Assembly: GCA_019322485.1 (NCBI GenBank)
Contig: JAHWIK010000024.1
Coordinates: forward strand, 1 to 15,770
Reading direction: 5' to 3'
Origin: Candidatus Woesearchaeota archaeon
Lineage (GTDB): Archaea > Nanobdellota > Nanobdellia > Woesearchaeales > JAHWIC01
DNA: 15,770 bases
Positions 4,921-12,368 of the stretch are shown piece after piece (the first letter of the stretch is position 1; every line of letters starts with the position of its first letter). The position numbers and the translations under genes are program-made. Under the pieces are notes generated by a model that made no database searches, had not been told where the DNA came from, and saw only the letters and a program-made list of their open reading frames with translations.

Positions 4921-6783
4921 TTAGTTAGAGAAGAAGTTTTTTATGTCTTTTTCATAAGAATCAGAGATTTTTGCTTCATAATCCGGCGGAAAGCAGTTCA
5001 TATACCTTGGCCAGACATATCTTTCATCAAGGAAAACAACAACACCCTTATCAGAACCAGACCTTATGCATCTGCCTGCATTCTGAAGTGTCTTTGTTAT
5101 TGCAGGAAATATGTATCCATAATCCCATCCCTTTCCAAACTTCTTATCATAATATTCTATCAATTGCTTTGTCTCAAGGCTTGGTTTCTCTAATGGCAGG
5201 CCAACTACAACAACACCTTTCAGATAATCTCCTGGCAAGTCAATGCCTTCTCCAAAGCTTCCAGATGCAATAGCCAAAAGCATTCCTCCTTTGTCCTTAA
5301 GGTCCTTAAAACTGCTTAGCAGGTTTTCTTTCTCTGCCTTGCTTAGCATTGGCTTTTCTAATAAGATATTGTCTCGCGTACCATAGATGTCATGGAAGCG
5401 CATATACACATCATCCCTGAGGCTGTAGCTTGGGAAATAAACAGCAATATTCCCAGGAACACTGTTCTTAATCTTAACCAATACATTTGCAATGTTCTTG
5501 TACTGCTCATCATTTCTTTTTGTGAACTTTGTTGTTGTTTCAGGAACTATTAAGCTGAGCCTGTTGTTCTTTGGAAAAGGGCTTCCAAACACAACCTCAT
5601 TCACATCACTAAACCCAAGGATGTCCTTGTACATTGATGTTGGTGTTAAAGTGCCGGACATAAGGATTGTGCAGTAAACATCTGACAGGATGTCCTTTGT
5701 TGAGATAGATGGGTCAAGGCACTTGTACATCAGCCTTATTGAGTCATGACTAACTGTAATTATCCTTGCGAAGCCTTCATCTTCTCCAAGCCAGTATTCC
5801 AAAAATCCAACTATTCCCCCAATATAGCTCTGCTTTTGCTTTTCTCTTATCTCATCAGCAGCCTTGTTAAACTCTTCAATTATCTCATCATATTCTTCCT
5901 CACTTCCTACACCTTCCATAAAATCCTTTTTGCTGACAAGCCCTTCTTTTGTCTGCTCAAGCCCATTTGCAAGGGTCTCTAAAGCAGCCTTTATTGCATT
6001 GAGCTGATTCACAATCTCAAGAAAACCAAACTTTGCAGCTTCCTTAATACCTCGTTCAAGCATAAAGCTTGTAAGCTTATGAGTATAAAGCTCCCTGCAC
6101 CTTTGAGGAAGATTATGGCCTTCATCAACTATCAGTATTGCTTCTCCTAGGTCCTTGCTGCTTTTGGTAAAGAAAGTATTCCTTATGCTTGGATTAAATG
6201 CATAATAGTAATCAGCTACAATAACGTGTGCGTCTCTTGCCACATTCATTGTGATTTCATATGGGCACACATTCTCTTGCCTGCACATCTCTATTATCTC
6301 TTCATTATTGTAAGGGCTCTTCTTTATTTTCTCAATAACCTTTTTTGCCTTTGCTGTAAGCTTTCCCCCTTTTTTCATATTAAGGTAGAACTCGCATTTC
6401 TCATCTTCCCTTTGCTTTTTGCAGTACTCGCTAAAGTCCATGCCGTAAAGGCCATCAACAGTAGGGTCAATGCACATCCACTTCTTTCCAATAACATCTA
6501 TGCATGCAAAATCAGCCCCATGCTTTTCTTTTACTTTCTTTAAAGTTTCAATAGCAATCTTATGCTGGGTATGCCTTGATGTAAGAAAGAACACAGTAAG
6601 CTTGTTATCAATTGCATGGGCCAAGGCAGGAGCAAGTGTTGCAGCAGTCTTCCCAAGCCCAGTGGGCGCATGCACAATCAAATCTCTTTTATCTTCCAAA
6701 GAGCCTTCAACTACTTTGATTAGTTTGTTTTGTATCTCTCTTGCTTTCTCATGGGGGAACAAATTGTTTTTTTCTTTGCTCAT
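4921..6783 (-). CDS. XPD/Rad3-type Fe-S superfamily 2 DNA helicase
   Basis: A 620-residue 5'-3' helicase of the XPD/DinG type, likely for DNA repair or replication restart. Walker A is APTGLGKT (39-46). A 4Fe-4S domain is suggested by C104 (KKWMC), C121 and C130 (YCKKQREDEKC) and C173 (VCPYE). Walker B is DEGH (220-223) instead of the usual DEAH. The C-terminal helicase domain has GSFGEGIDLPG and motif VI QNAGRCIRS (567-575) with the Arg fingers R571 and R574. VGLPLEKPSLETKQLIEYY is typical of the group. I cannot tell a true XPD orthologue from the wider archaeal XPD-like set. Start is ATG at 6783; a TTATAAT-like box lies about 40 bases upstream. It is divergent from the winged-helix gene at 6958. 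Confidence 0.92.
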   Translation of the reverse strand: MSKEKNNLFPHEKAREIQNKLIKVVEGSLEDKRDLIVHAPTGLGKTAATLAPALAHAIDNKLTVFFLTSRHTQHKIAIETLKKVKEKHGADFACIDVIGKKWMCIDPTVDGLYGMDFSEYCKKQREDEKCEFYLNMKKGGKLTAKAKKVIEKIKKSPYNNEEIIEMCRQENVCPYEITMNVARDAHVIVADYYYAFNPSIRNTFFTKSSKDLGEAILIVDEGHNLPQRCRELYTHKLTSFMLERGIKEAAKFGFLEIVNQLNAIKAALETLANGLEQTKEGLVSKKDFMEGVGSEEEYDEIIEEFNKAADEIREKQKQSYIGGIVGFLEYWLGEDEGFARIITVSHDSIRLMYKCLDPSISTKDILSDVYCTILMSGTLTPTSMYKDILGFSDVNEVVFGSPFPKNNRLSLIVPETTTKFTKRNDEQYKNIANVLVKIKNSVPGNIAVYFPSYSLRDDVYMRFHDIYGTRDNILLEKPMLSKAEKENLLSSFKDLKDKGGMLLAIASGSFGEGIDLPGDYLKGVVVVGLPLEKPSLETKQLIEYYDKKFGKGWDYGYIFPAITKTLQNAGRCIRSGSDKGVVVFLDERYVWPRYMNCFPPDYEAKISDSYEKDIKNFFSN

Positions 6784-6871
6784 TTTATCATTAATTTTTT
6801 TTATTAATCCTGCTTTGCTTATAATTCTTTACTAAAAAATAATTTCATATTTTTCCTTTATTGAGTAAAAA

Positions 6872-6951
6872 CGAAAACTATATAAAGGAGCTTAGTTTTC
6901 AACATATCTATCAAAATTCATATATTAGACAACAATAATGAGTTGGGGGCG
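6872..6951 (+). promoter_or_regulatory. BRE/TATA promoter and GGGGG ribosome binding site
   Basis: CGAAAA (6872-6877) followed by CTATATAAA (6878-6886) is a good BRE plus TATA box, predicting transcription from about 6908 and a ~50-base leader. GGGGG at 6945-6949 lies 8 bases before the ATG at 6958 and is probably the Shine-Dalgarno site. Most other genes here appear leaderless. An out-of-frame ATG at 6938 precedes it. Confidence 0.6.
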
Positions 6952-6957
6952 TAATTT

Positions 6958-7224
6958 ATGGACGAGAAAATTTTCAATGTTTTTTTCCGCGAAAAACCAT
7001 CAATGATGCTAGTGAACCTAAAAAACACAAAAAGTCAGGTTTATGCTTCATCCTTGGCAAAAAAGATTGACTGCACATATTCTCATGTTGTTAAGATTCT
7101 GCAGGAAATGGAAAAATCAGGCCTTATAAATTTTGAAAAGCAGGGCAGATTAAAACTTCTTACATTAACAAAGAAAGGTTCTGAAGTTGCAGAACATATT
7201 GATGGCATTAGGACTGTTCTTTAA
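6958..7224 (+). CDS. Small winged-helix (MarR/ArsR-like) regulator
   Basis: An 88-residue one-domain protein that reads as a winged helix-turn-helix. SQVYASSLAKKIDCTYSHVVKILQEMEKSGLI (about 26-57) gives the HTH, with the recognition helix around SHVVKILQEM. FEKQGRLKLLTLTKKG is the wing, and the last helix (SEVAEHIDGIRTVL) could dimerise. It is probably a transcription factor; the target is unknown. It is divergent from the helicase gene across a 174-base region, so it may control itself or the helicase. The start is set by the GGGGG site 8 bases upstream. Confidence 0.85.
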   Translation: MDEKIFNVFFREKPSMMLVNLKNTKSQVYASSLAKKIDCTYSHVVKILQEMEKSGLINFEKQGRLKLLTLTKKGSEVAEHIDGIRTVL

Positions 7225-7295
7225 TCAACTTTTTCTTCAAGAGTCTGGATGTACATTAAGAACCTTAGAATTCATCGAATCAATTTGTAATGAAG

Positions 7296-7310
7296 CTTTT
7301 TCTTAAAAAG
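7296..7310. terminator. Small A/T hairpin between convergent genes
   Basis: CTTTTT (7296-7301), loop CTT and AAAAAG (7305-7310) form a 6-bp stem in the 90-base gap between convergent genes. T-runs occur on both strands, so it could serve both. The remaining gap shows nothing else. Confidence 0.35.
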
Positions 7311-7314
7311 TTCC

Positions 7315-7770
7315 TTACTTGCCAGCAAGCTCTTTTCTTACTTCTTCTGTTTTAGCTTGTAAAGAATCTCTAGAAGAATCATACTCGTGGAAAGGCGAAT
7401 CAGCCCTCATAGCTGCTTTAATGGCAGACCTTAAATTTAGGTATAAAACACCCTCATCTTCTGGATCATATCTGACTCCTCCAACTGGCTGTCCTGTACA
7501 CCTAAAAATAGCCCTCCCGACTTCTTCTGCTTTATGTGAATCTCCAGCGACAATTACATCTACAGTACCGTTAACATCCATAGCTCTTCTGGCTTCTGGG
7601 ATATCTTTGCACATATCCCTGATGGCTGTAGCATCATTCTCCACTCTTTCTATTCCAACAACATAAACTGGTCCCTTACTAACCCTGGCTGTAGCATTTA
7701 GTCTCTGTAAAAGCCAGTCATACTGAGTAGGCCCAACCCCCCCAGATTCTGCATATGATGTGTGTTTCAT
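7315..7770 (-). CDS. Uncharacterised protein, possible degenerate GGDEF-like fold
   Basis: A 151-residue protein of unknown function. It reads as alternating strands and helices: GPVYVVGIERVEND (33-46) strand, DATAIRDMCKDIPEARRAM helix, VDVIVAGD (70-77) strand, SHKAEEVGRAIFRCTG helix, QPVGGVRYD strand, LRSAIKAAMRAD (113-124) helix, then a charged tail. The order and the phrases IVAGDS..AEEV..AI and LRSAIKAAMRAD resemble the second half of a GGDEF domain. The GG(D/E)EF signature itself is missing, so it would be catalytically dead if related. The match is my own weak alignment. It follows the GGDEF gene by 52 bases on the same strand. A-G rich AGGAAAGGAAA precedes the ATG. Confidence 0.65.
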   Translation of the reverse strand: MKHTSYAESGGVGPTQYDWLLQRLNATARVSKGPVYVVGIERVENDATAIRDMCKDIPEARRAMDVNGTVDVIVAGDSHKAEEVGRAIFRCTGQPVGGVRYDPEDEGVLYLNLRSAIKAAMRADSPFHEYDSSRDSLQAKTEEVRKELAGK

Positions 7771-7801
7771 TTTCCTTTCCTAGTGTATATTATATAGTTT
7801 A

Positions 7802-7819
7802 CAAGATATATAAATCTTG
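7802..7819. promoter_or_regulatory. Palindrome containing a TATA-like box
   Basis: CAAGAT (7802-7807) and ATCTTG (7814-7819) are inverted repeats around ATATAA. On the minus strand the whole holds TTTATATA, about 40 bases before the ATG at 7770. A second TATA-like stretch (7785-7797) is closer. It could be an operator overlapping a promoter for the 7315-7770 gene. Confidence 0.35.
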
Positions 7820-7822
7820 CTA

Positions 7823-8560
7823 TTAAATTGGAACCACAGAGTTCCTTTCGTCTCTATCTTTGGCATTTACAAGAGCTTCTGAGACTCTTGCCATCAGTAA
7901 ACTTATTGGTTGTGCCTCCTCCTGTATACCATATCCTATAGTTACAGTTACATGGTCGAATCTACCATCATTCGGCTTTTTGATTCCCCTATGTTCAGGT
8001 ATATTCGCATTCATCACAGCAACCCTAGTTCCATCAGCAATTGATCTTAACTCTTCCATACCCCCATAATAACCTTCTACTAGTGCACCTAGCTCTTCTC
8101 CACCATATTTAGCAACAAGAACTGCGTGATCTGGAAATAAGTTCTGTAAAGTAGAATCCAGCGTCTGACTTACAACGTATAGTGCAGAGTCTCCTTGTGC
8201 ATGGTCATACGCTTTATTGTAGACACCAAAATGATCAATATCTGCCATTAAATATGCGCATTGTGGTGAGTCTGGCATTGCTTCGAGTTTTCTAACAAAC
8301 TCATCAAGATATTTTCTTGTCTTAAGTCCTGTTACAGAGTCTGTAGTGCTTTTTCTGTATATCTCTAGTGAAGTTCTTTCTATTTTTCCCAAAGTTGGCC
8401 CTAGTAATCCTAAATTGTCTAATAAATCCTGCACAACAGTTTGGTCTCCAGAACAGAGTCTTTTTAGAAGAGTTTGAATATTCTCCACAGCATCATGGCC
8501 ATGCGAAAGATAATATAGGAGTCTATCCTGCAATTCGTCGAATCCTGTTTCCTTTGGCAT
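7823..8560 (-). CDS. GGDEF domain protein (diguanylate cyclase-like)
   Basis: A 245-residue protein. Residues 1-70 are helical with no recognised sensor. Residues 72-240 form a complete GGDEF domain: DSVTGLKTRKYLDEF (74-88), DIDHFGVYN (107-115) with the metal Asp D107 and substrate Asn N115, QGD (122-124), the signature GGEEL (153-157), VTVTIGYG (204-211) and the final helix EALVNAKDRDERN. The active-site loop is GGEEL rather than GGDEF/GGEEF; both acidic residues are kept, only the last Phe is Leu. The RxxD inhibitory site five residues before GG is absent. Active enzymes make c-di-GMP from two GTP; whether this one does is unknown. No membrane segment is seen, so it should be cytoplasmic. 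TTTAAATA 25 bases upstream suggests a leaderless mRNA. Confidence 0.88.
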   Translation of the reverse strand: MPKETGFDELQDRLLYYLSHGHDAVENIQTLLKRLCSGDQTVVQDLLDNLGLLGPTLGKIERTSLEIYRKSTTDSVTGLKTRKYLDEFVRKLEAMPDSPQCAYLMADIDHFGVYNKAYDHAQGDSALYVVSQTLDSTLQNLFPDHAVLVAKYGGEELGALVEGYYGGMEELRSIADGTRVAVMNANIPEHRGIKKPNDGRFDHVTVTIGYGIQEEAQPISLLMARVSEALVNAKDRDERNSVVPI

Positions 8561-8580
8561 GGAAGACTAAAATACTACAT

Positions 8581-8590
8581 TATATTTAAA
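8581..8590 (-). promoter_or_regulatory. TATA box for the GGDEF gene (leaderless)
   Basis: Minus-strand TTTAAATATA is centred about 25 bases before the ATG at 8560. Just upstream on the plus strand lies TACTATACAGTA, an imperfect palindrome that might be an operator. Confidence 0.5.
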
Positions 8591-8623
8591 TCTTTCTATT
8601 TTTACTACTATACAGTAAATAAA

Positions 8624-10045
8624 TCAATCAACTCTTTCTTCAAGTGCTTCTCTTTCAAGAATCTCTTTTGCAATTTCTATGAAGGCTGCCTCTTTGTCGC
8701 TGGGCAGCAGGGCACCAGCAGCCTGCATATGGCCGCCAGCCACAGCCCCTTCAATCCTGGATGTCATGCTTTGCACAATCTTGCTTAAATCAACACCCTG
8801 GTTGCGGTAACCTGCAATTCTCAGGGATACCTTTGTTGTTCCATCAACTAATTGGGCCATTGACAGGACAAATGTGCCCTCCTTAAGGTCATTTGATTTT
8901 GATATTATAGAGGCTATTGTGCCGATTATTGTAGGCAATACCTGGTCTTTTGCATTTATGATAATGAAGCCATTTCCTTTTATGAAATCATTTGAATCCT
9001 GGTTATCCCTGTACCAGTTCATCCCATTGACAATCTCGCGCTTGTAATCTGTAAGGCTTCTTACTGCCCTTTCCTGGGTTTTTCTATCACCCAAGCAGGC
9101 TCCTATGCCTAAAGATGCCTTTCCCATGCGGCCGCACGCATTCAATAAGGTAGCAAACTCACGGGCATCCTTCAAAGGGCTTTCTTCTTTCTCCTTTGGC
9201 AGCAAATAGACATTCCCCAGCACATCATCAGGCTTGCTTTCCCCAAACCTTTTCATTATAATGCCGCCAACAAGTTTTTTCATCTCCTCTTCATCAAGAT
9301 GAACTATCTTTTTCCAGTTCTTGCCGTTTTTAGGCTCTATCCCTATCTGATGCAGGAATTGTATTGAGCCTGACTCAGAGCCGGAAACACCAGGTATATA
9401 GGGGTCTGTGCTGTATTCCAGCACCTTGTGGATGGGCCTTGTCTGTGAGCCAAACAGCCTAAGCCCTTTCTGGGCATCTATATTGCCTTTATTTACCGCT
9501 GTCCTTAGTATCTCATCATTTAATCTAAAAAACCCTCCTTTCTCCTGGATGTCACCTAATGCACCAACAATAGCAATATGTGCTAAGTTTTCAATCCCTT
9601 CATTAAGGTTTTTGCAGAAGAAATAGACCACACCTGAACCAGAAATCTCTTTCCCCCCATCAATATCAAACATATGAGGGTTAAGCAGGGTTACATTCTC
9701 TGGTATTTCTTTGCAGTCATACTCATGATGGTCCAGGATAAATATCCTTTTGTCTGGAAGTTTCTCCTTGATTGCCTCCAATGAGCCAGCCCCTATATCA
9801 GCAAAGATGATATATTTATACGGCTCCTTAGACAGGCTTACAAGAACGTCGTTATTCACCTGCTGGATAGTTGATATTGAATACTTCCTGTTGTCCAGGT
9901 TAAGTGTTTTTATCAGGATTGCACAAGCTGAGATGCCATCAGCATCTATGTGGCATATCACCCTTATGGTTTCATTCTTGTCGAGCTGCTTAAATAACTC
10001 AACAGCTTTTTTTGCCTCTTTTTTGAACTCCTCATACTTATCCAT
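8624..10045 (-). CDS. DHH-family phosphoesterase (archaeal RecJ/GAN-like)
   Basis: A 473-residue DHH/DHHA1 protein. Archaeal members include the GINS-associated nuclease GAN, linked to the Cdc45-like replisome, and other single-strand 5'-3' exonucleases. Catalytic motifs are intact: HIDADG (H32, D34, D36), FADIG (D83) and DHH (105-107), with a further Asp in GALGDIQ. The C-terminal DHHA1 nucleic-acid-binding motif is GGHMQAAGALLP (from residue 437). The Met start at 10045 was chosen. An in-frame TTG at 10057 would add four residues; the TATA box at 10085-10078 predicts a start site near 10056, so ATG with a short leader fits better. I cannot separate GAN from other archaeal RecJ-like paralogues without comparison. 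Confidence 0.9.
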   Translation of the reverse strand: MDKYEEFKKEAKKAVELFKQLDKNETIRVICHIDADGISACAILIKTLNLDNRKYSISTIQQVNNDVLVSLSKEPYKYIIFADIGAGSLEAIKEKLPDKRIFILDHHEYDCKEIPENVTLLNPHMFDIDGGKEISGSGVVYFFCKNLNEGIENLAHIAIVGALGDIQEKGGFFRLNDEILRTAVNKGNIDAQKGLRLFGSQTRPIHKVLEYSTDPYIPGVSGSESGSIQFLHQIGIEPKNGKNWKKIVHLDEEEMKKLVGGIIMKRFGESKPDDVLGNVYLLPKEKEESPLKDAREFATLLNACGRMGKASLGIGACLGDRKTQERAVRSLTDYKREIVNGMNWYRDNQDSNDFIKGNGFIIINAKDQVLPTIIGTIASIISKSNDLKEGTFVLSMAQLVDGTTKVSLRIAGYRNQGVDLSKIVQSMTSRIEGAVAGGHMQAAGALLPSDKEAAFIEIAKEILEREALEERVD

Positions 10046-10077
10046 AGAAAAACACAATAAATCTGGCAGAAAGGTGG

Positions 10078-10085
10078 TTTATATA
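10078..10085 (-). promoter_or_regulatory. TATA box for the DHH gene
   Basis: Minus-strand TATATAAA predicts transcription from about 10056, leaving roughly ten bases before the ATG at 10045. It lies in the 80-base gap after the cis-prenyltransferase stop codon. Confidence 0.5.
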
Positions 10086-10125
10086 TTTTATTGTGATGGA
10101 AGTTATAGTTTAATATGATGTTTTT

Positions 10126-10797
10126 CTACTTACCAAATCTTCTTTCGCGGGAGTTATACTCTGCAATGACCTTAACAAGGTCCTTCTTCGTAAACTCCGG
10201 CCATAATTTATTGGTAAAAAACCACTCAGAATAAGCGCTCTGCCACATCAGGAAGTTGCTTGTGCGAACCTCGCCGCCAGGCCTTATAACTATCTCAGGA
10301 TCATTCTTGAGGTAAAGATAGTTCTTAATCATATTTTCATTAATCTTCCTGCTGGAAATCTTCTTTTTCACAAGTTCTTGTACTGCATTAACAATCTCAG
10401 CCCTGCCGCCGTAGCCCATTGCAAAGTTTATCACAAGCTTTTTCTTCTTTTTTCCTTTTTTTGCTATCCTATTGAGGGTCTTTTGCACATCCTTTGGAAA
10501 CCTGCTAAAATTACCAAAAACCCCCAACTCAATATCATCCCTGCTGTCCTTTAACTCCCTGAATTTCTTCCTGAACAGGTTAAAGAGAAAAGCCTTTTCA
10601 CGCTTAGTGCGGTCAAAGTTCTCTGTGGAGAATGTATAAAGGGTTAACTCCTTTACCCCAAGCTCAATTGCCCAGTCTGCAAGCTTCTTTACATTATCAG
10701 CTCCAGCCTCATGGCCTTTCCATGGCTGAAGCCTGCGTTTCTTGGCATATCTTCTGTTGCCGTCAAGGATTATTGCTATATGCCTGGGAATTTTCAT
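10126..10797 (-). CDS. uppS: cis-Prenyltransferase (UPP/dolichyl-PP synthase type)
   Basis: This enzyme adds isopentenyl diphosphate units in cis to a short prenyl diphosphate, making the polyprenyl carrier lipid for glycosylation. The 223-residue protein has all family regions: HIAIILDGNRRYAKKR with catalytic D12, GHEAGADNVKK (H29), LYTFSTENFDR (FSTEN 56-60), INFAMGYGGRAEIVNAV and the IPP/pyrophosphate-binding IRPGGEVRTSNFLMWQSAYSEWFF (R172, R178) with terminal RERRFG. I start it at ATG 10797. An in-frame TTG at 10836 would overlap the upstream gene by 20 bases and adds a non-conserved leader. The upstream gene ends 19 bases before, so the two are probably one transcript. Confidence 0.95.
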   Translation of the reverse strand: MKIPRHIAIILDGNRRYAKKRRLQPWKGHEAGADNVKKLADWAIELGVKELTLYTFSTENFDRTKREKAFLFNLFRKKFRELKDSRDDIELGVFGNFSRFPKDVQKTLNRIAKKGKKKKKLVINFAMGYGGRAEIVNAVQELVKKKISSRKINENMIKNYLYLKNDPEIVIRPGGEVRTSNFLMWQSAYSEWFFTNKLWPEFTKKDLVKVIAEYNSRERRFGK

Positions 10798-10816
10798 TTT
10801 CCTAAAGACCTTGCTT

Positions 10817-11374
10817 TTATTTAAATAGCTTTCCAAACAGCCCTACAAATACCTCTTTCGGGACATCTATGCCTGCCTCAACAAATGCCTTTGCAAACTT
10901 ATAGCCAATCTCTTCTTCAGTTCCCTCAGAGTAAAAATGCATGACCCTCCTGACTGTTTCCTTGCACATAAACCCCTCATTAAGGCTTAGCACAATCCCT
11001 TCCTTTCTTTTGTAGCTCTCCAGAACTGAAAACTCCACCTTATCCAAATCAAAGAAAACACTGCCATTTGATACTAAGCTGCCAACCTCATCAAACCCAT
11101 GCTTGTGCAGTTCATATTTAACTAAATCAATTACTATCCCCTTCTTGTCTCTGCTTTTGATATAATCATCTACATTATCAATACAGAAATGAGCTAAAAA
11201 ATCAATATCAGATTTCTTATCAAGCCCATAGACCCTGCCAAGGTAAGCCTTTACCTTTTGCCTTGATTTTTTCTTGCCTATGGCTCTTTTTTTCCATTTA
11301 TTCTCAACTAGATAAGCATAGGTATATACATTACCACTCTTCTTTTTTATCCTTTTTGTTCGTATAAAAGCCAT
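10817..11374 (-). CDS. Unknown protein with AFIRTK-type basic N-terminal domain
   Basis: A 185-residue protein. Residues 1-50 are MAFIRTKRIKKKSGN.., YAYLVENKWKKR, SRQKVKAYLGRVYGL. This pattern (AFIRTK..YAYLVEN..RQKVKxYLG) resembles the N-terminus of IS1634/IS4-type transposases and stand-alone archaeal proteins that carry it. No DDE catalytic domain follows; residues 55-185 are helical and unrecognised (..DIDFLAHFCIDNVDDYIKSRD..). It may be a domesticated DNA- or RNA-binding domain joined to a new partner. It has its own promoter and lies 19 bases ahead of uppS. Confidence 0.7.
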   Translation of the reverse strand: MAFIRTKRIKKKSGNVYTYAYLVENKWKKRAIGKKKSRQKVKAYLGRVYGLDKKSDIDFLAHFCIDNVDDYIKSRDKKGIVIDLVKYELHKHGFDEVGSLVSNGSVFFDLDKVEFSVLESYKRKEGIVLSLNEGFMCKETVRRVMHFYSEGTEEEIGYKFAKAFVEAGIDVPKEVFVGLFGKLFK

Positions 11375-11412
11375 CCAAACACCAATTTTTACCTATGGTA
11401 GGCACTATCAAC

Positions 11413-11420
11413 TATATAAA
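11413..11420 (-). promoter_or_regulatory. TATA box for the 10817-11374 gene
   Basis: Minus-strand TTTATATA predicts a start site near 11391 and a leader of about 17 bases before the ATG at 11374. An inverted TACC/GGTA pair lies between TATA and ATG. Confidence 0.5.
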
Positions 11421-11471
11421 CTTTTTGTTATCCATAAGCTCTATAACCTAAGAATTTTGTACTTTCAGCCC

Positions 11472-12065
11472 TTACAGAACCTTCACAACATTGCCGCCAG
11501 GACTTTGTTCAGCAAAAACAGCACCCTCAAACTTCAGCACATTACAGGCTTCAAAATCTCTCCAGGTATCAGTTGGCAAACCAGCTTTAACACATGCCTG
11601 TTCAAGGAATGTTTTTGCATCCCAGCCTTGCTCAACAGCCACCTGCGGCAGCAGCAATCCAGATTGAAACACGCCCCTTATCATAACACCATCTTTGCCA
11701 ATCTTTATCTTTTTGACATATTCTTCCGGGGTTCTAACTTCCATTACTGTTGGCCTTGAAAGCAATGAAATCTCAATCGTTACGCTTTCAAATTCTTTTT
11801 TATCTAATGGAGGAAACCTTGGATCTGAAAACGCAGCTGACAAAGCTGCCTTTACAACCCCATCATAGATTGGATATGTTGCATCAGGAAAACCAATGCA
11901 GCCCCTTAGCTGGTTGTCTTTCTTCAGCGTAATAAAAACACCCATACTCTCAGCATATTTTTTCTTAAGTCCGGAGCTTATCTTTACACTTCTCCTCGAC
12001 AAATGAGCAGAAACAGCATCCCTGGCAAGTTTAATCAATTCTTTTGCTTGCTCAACATTTATCAT
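11472..12065 (-). CDS. AMMECR1 domain protein
   Basis: A 197-residue stand-alone AMMECR1 protein. The diagnostic LRGCIG motif is at 53-58, in the context GVFITLKKDNQLRGCIGFPDATYPI. Conserved AAFSDPRFPPLDKKEFESVTIEISLLS and the final QVAVEQGWDAKTFLEQACVKAGLP also fit. The biochemical function is not established; proteins of this family are conserved in archaea and eukaryotes and are suspected to act in RNA or cofactor metabolism. Its ATG follows the rpoL stop codon by one base, with no Shine-Dalgarno site, so translation is probably coupled to rpoL. Confidence 0.93.
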   Translation of the reverse strand: MINVEQAKELIKLARDAVSAHLSRRSVKISSGLKKKYAESMGVFITLKKDNQLRGCIGFPDATYPIYDGVVKAALSAAFSDPRFPPLDKKEFESVTIEISLLSRPTVMEVRTPEEYVKKIKIGKDGVMIRGVFQSGLLLPQVAVEQGWDAKTFLEQACVKAGLPTDTWRDFEACNVLKFEGAVFAEQSPGGNVVKVL

Positions 12066-12066
12066 T

Positions 12067-12342
12067 TTATTTTACTTCTTTTGAGAATTCGCTTTCAAAC
12101 TTTTCGCATGTTTTCTTCAATCTCTTTGCTGCATCAGCAATAACCTTTCTCGGTTTTTCTCCGTCGGTTTCCACAATCATTTTGGGAACATTAACCAGGG
12201 GGTGTTTTACTGCATAGGTTGCAGTCTTAACATGCTTGTCATTCCATAGTTCGTTCTTAAGAGCATTGCAGATAGTATGGCTTGTGCCCTTAAGCTCGAA
12301 CACAATCTTGTCCTTTTTCTCCTCGAGAATATCTATATTCAT
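12067..12342 (-). CDS. rpoL: DNA-directed RNA polymerase subunit L (Rpo11)
   Basis: Subunit L (eukaryotic Rpb11/AC19 homologue) forms the assembly platform of archaeal RNA polymerase with subunit D. The 91-residue protein has the family signature: SHTICNALKNELWNDKHVKTATYAVKHPLVNVPKMIVET, matching the HTxxNxLRxxL..V..AxYxxxHPL pattern. A GTG at 12351 would add three residues, but the AGGAGTGAT Shine-Dalgarno sequence (12356-12348) covers it. The ATG at 12342, five bases downstream, is therefore the likely start. It sits between the methyltransferase (26-base gap) and AMMECR1 (one base) in an apparent operon. Confidence 0.95.
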   Translation of the reverse strand: MNIDILEEKKDKIVFELKGTSHTICNALKNELWNDKHVKTATYAVKHPLVNVPKMIVETDGEKPRKVIADAAKRLKKTCEKFESEFSKEVK

Positions 12343-12347
12343 CTGAA

Positions 12348-12356
12348 TCACTCCTA
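12348..12356 (-). promoter_or_regulatory. Shine-Dalgarno site that decides the rpoL start
   Basis: AGGAGTGAT on the minus strand matches the archaeal anti-Shine-Dalgarno well and ends five bases before ATG 12342. It overlaps the alternative GTG start, which it argues against. Confidence 0.7.
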
Positions 12357-12368
12357 GGAATTACCGCC

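Noticed and set aside
10046..10057. TTG start for the DHH gene
   Set aside because: It adds only MCFS and would coincide with the predicted transcription start; ATG 10045 is better placed.
10798..10836. TTG start for the cis-prenyltransferase
   Set aside because: It overlaps the upstream gene and adds a non-conserved 13-residue leader; the family N-terminus fits the ATG at 10797.
11459..11469. Third copy of the structured element (GTACTTTCAGC after AMMECR1)
   Set aside because: Only 11 bases match and the sequence runs straight into the AMMECR1 stop codon; neither the second block nor the hairpin is present.
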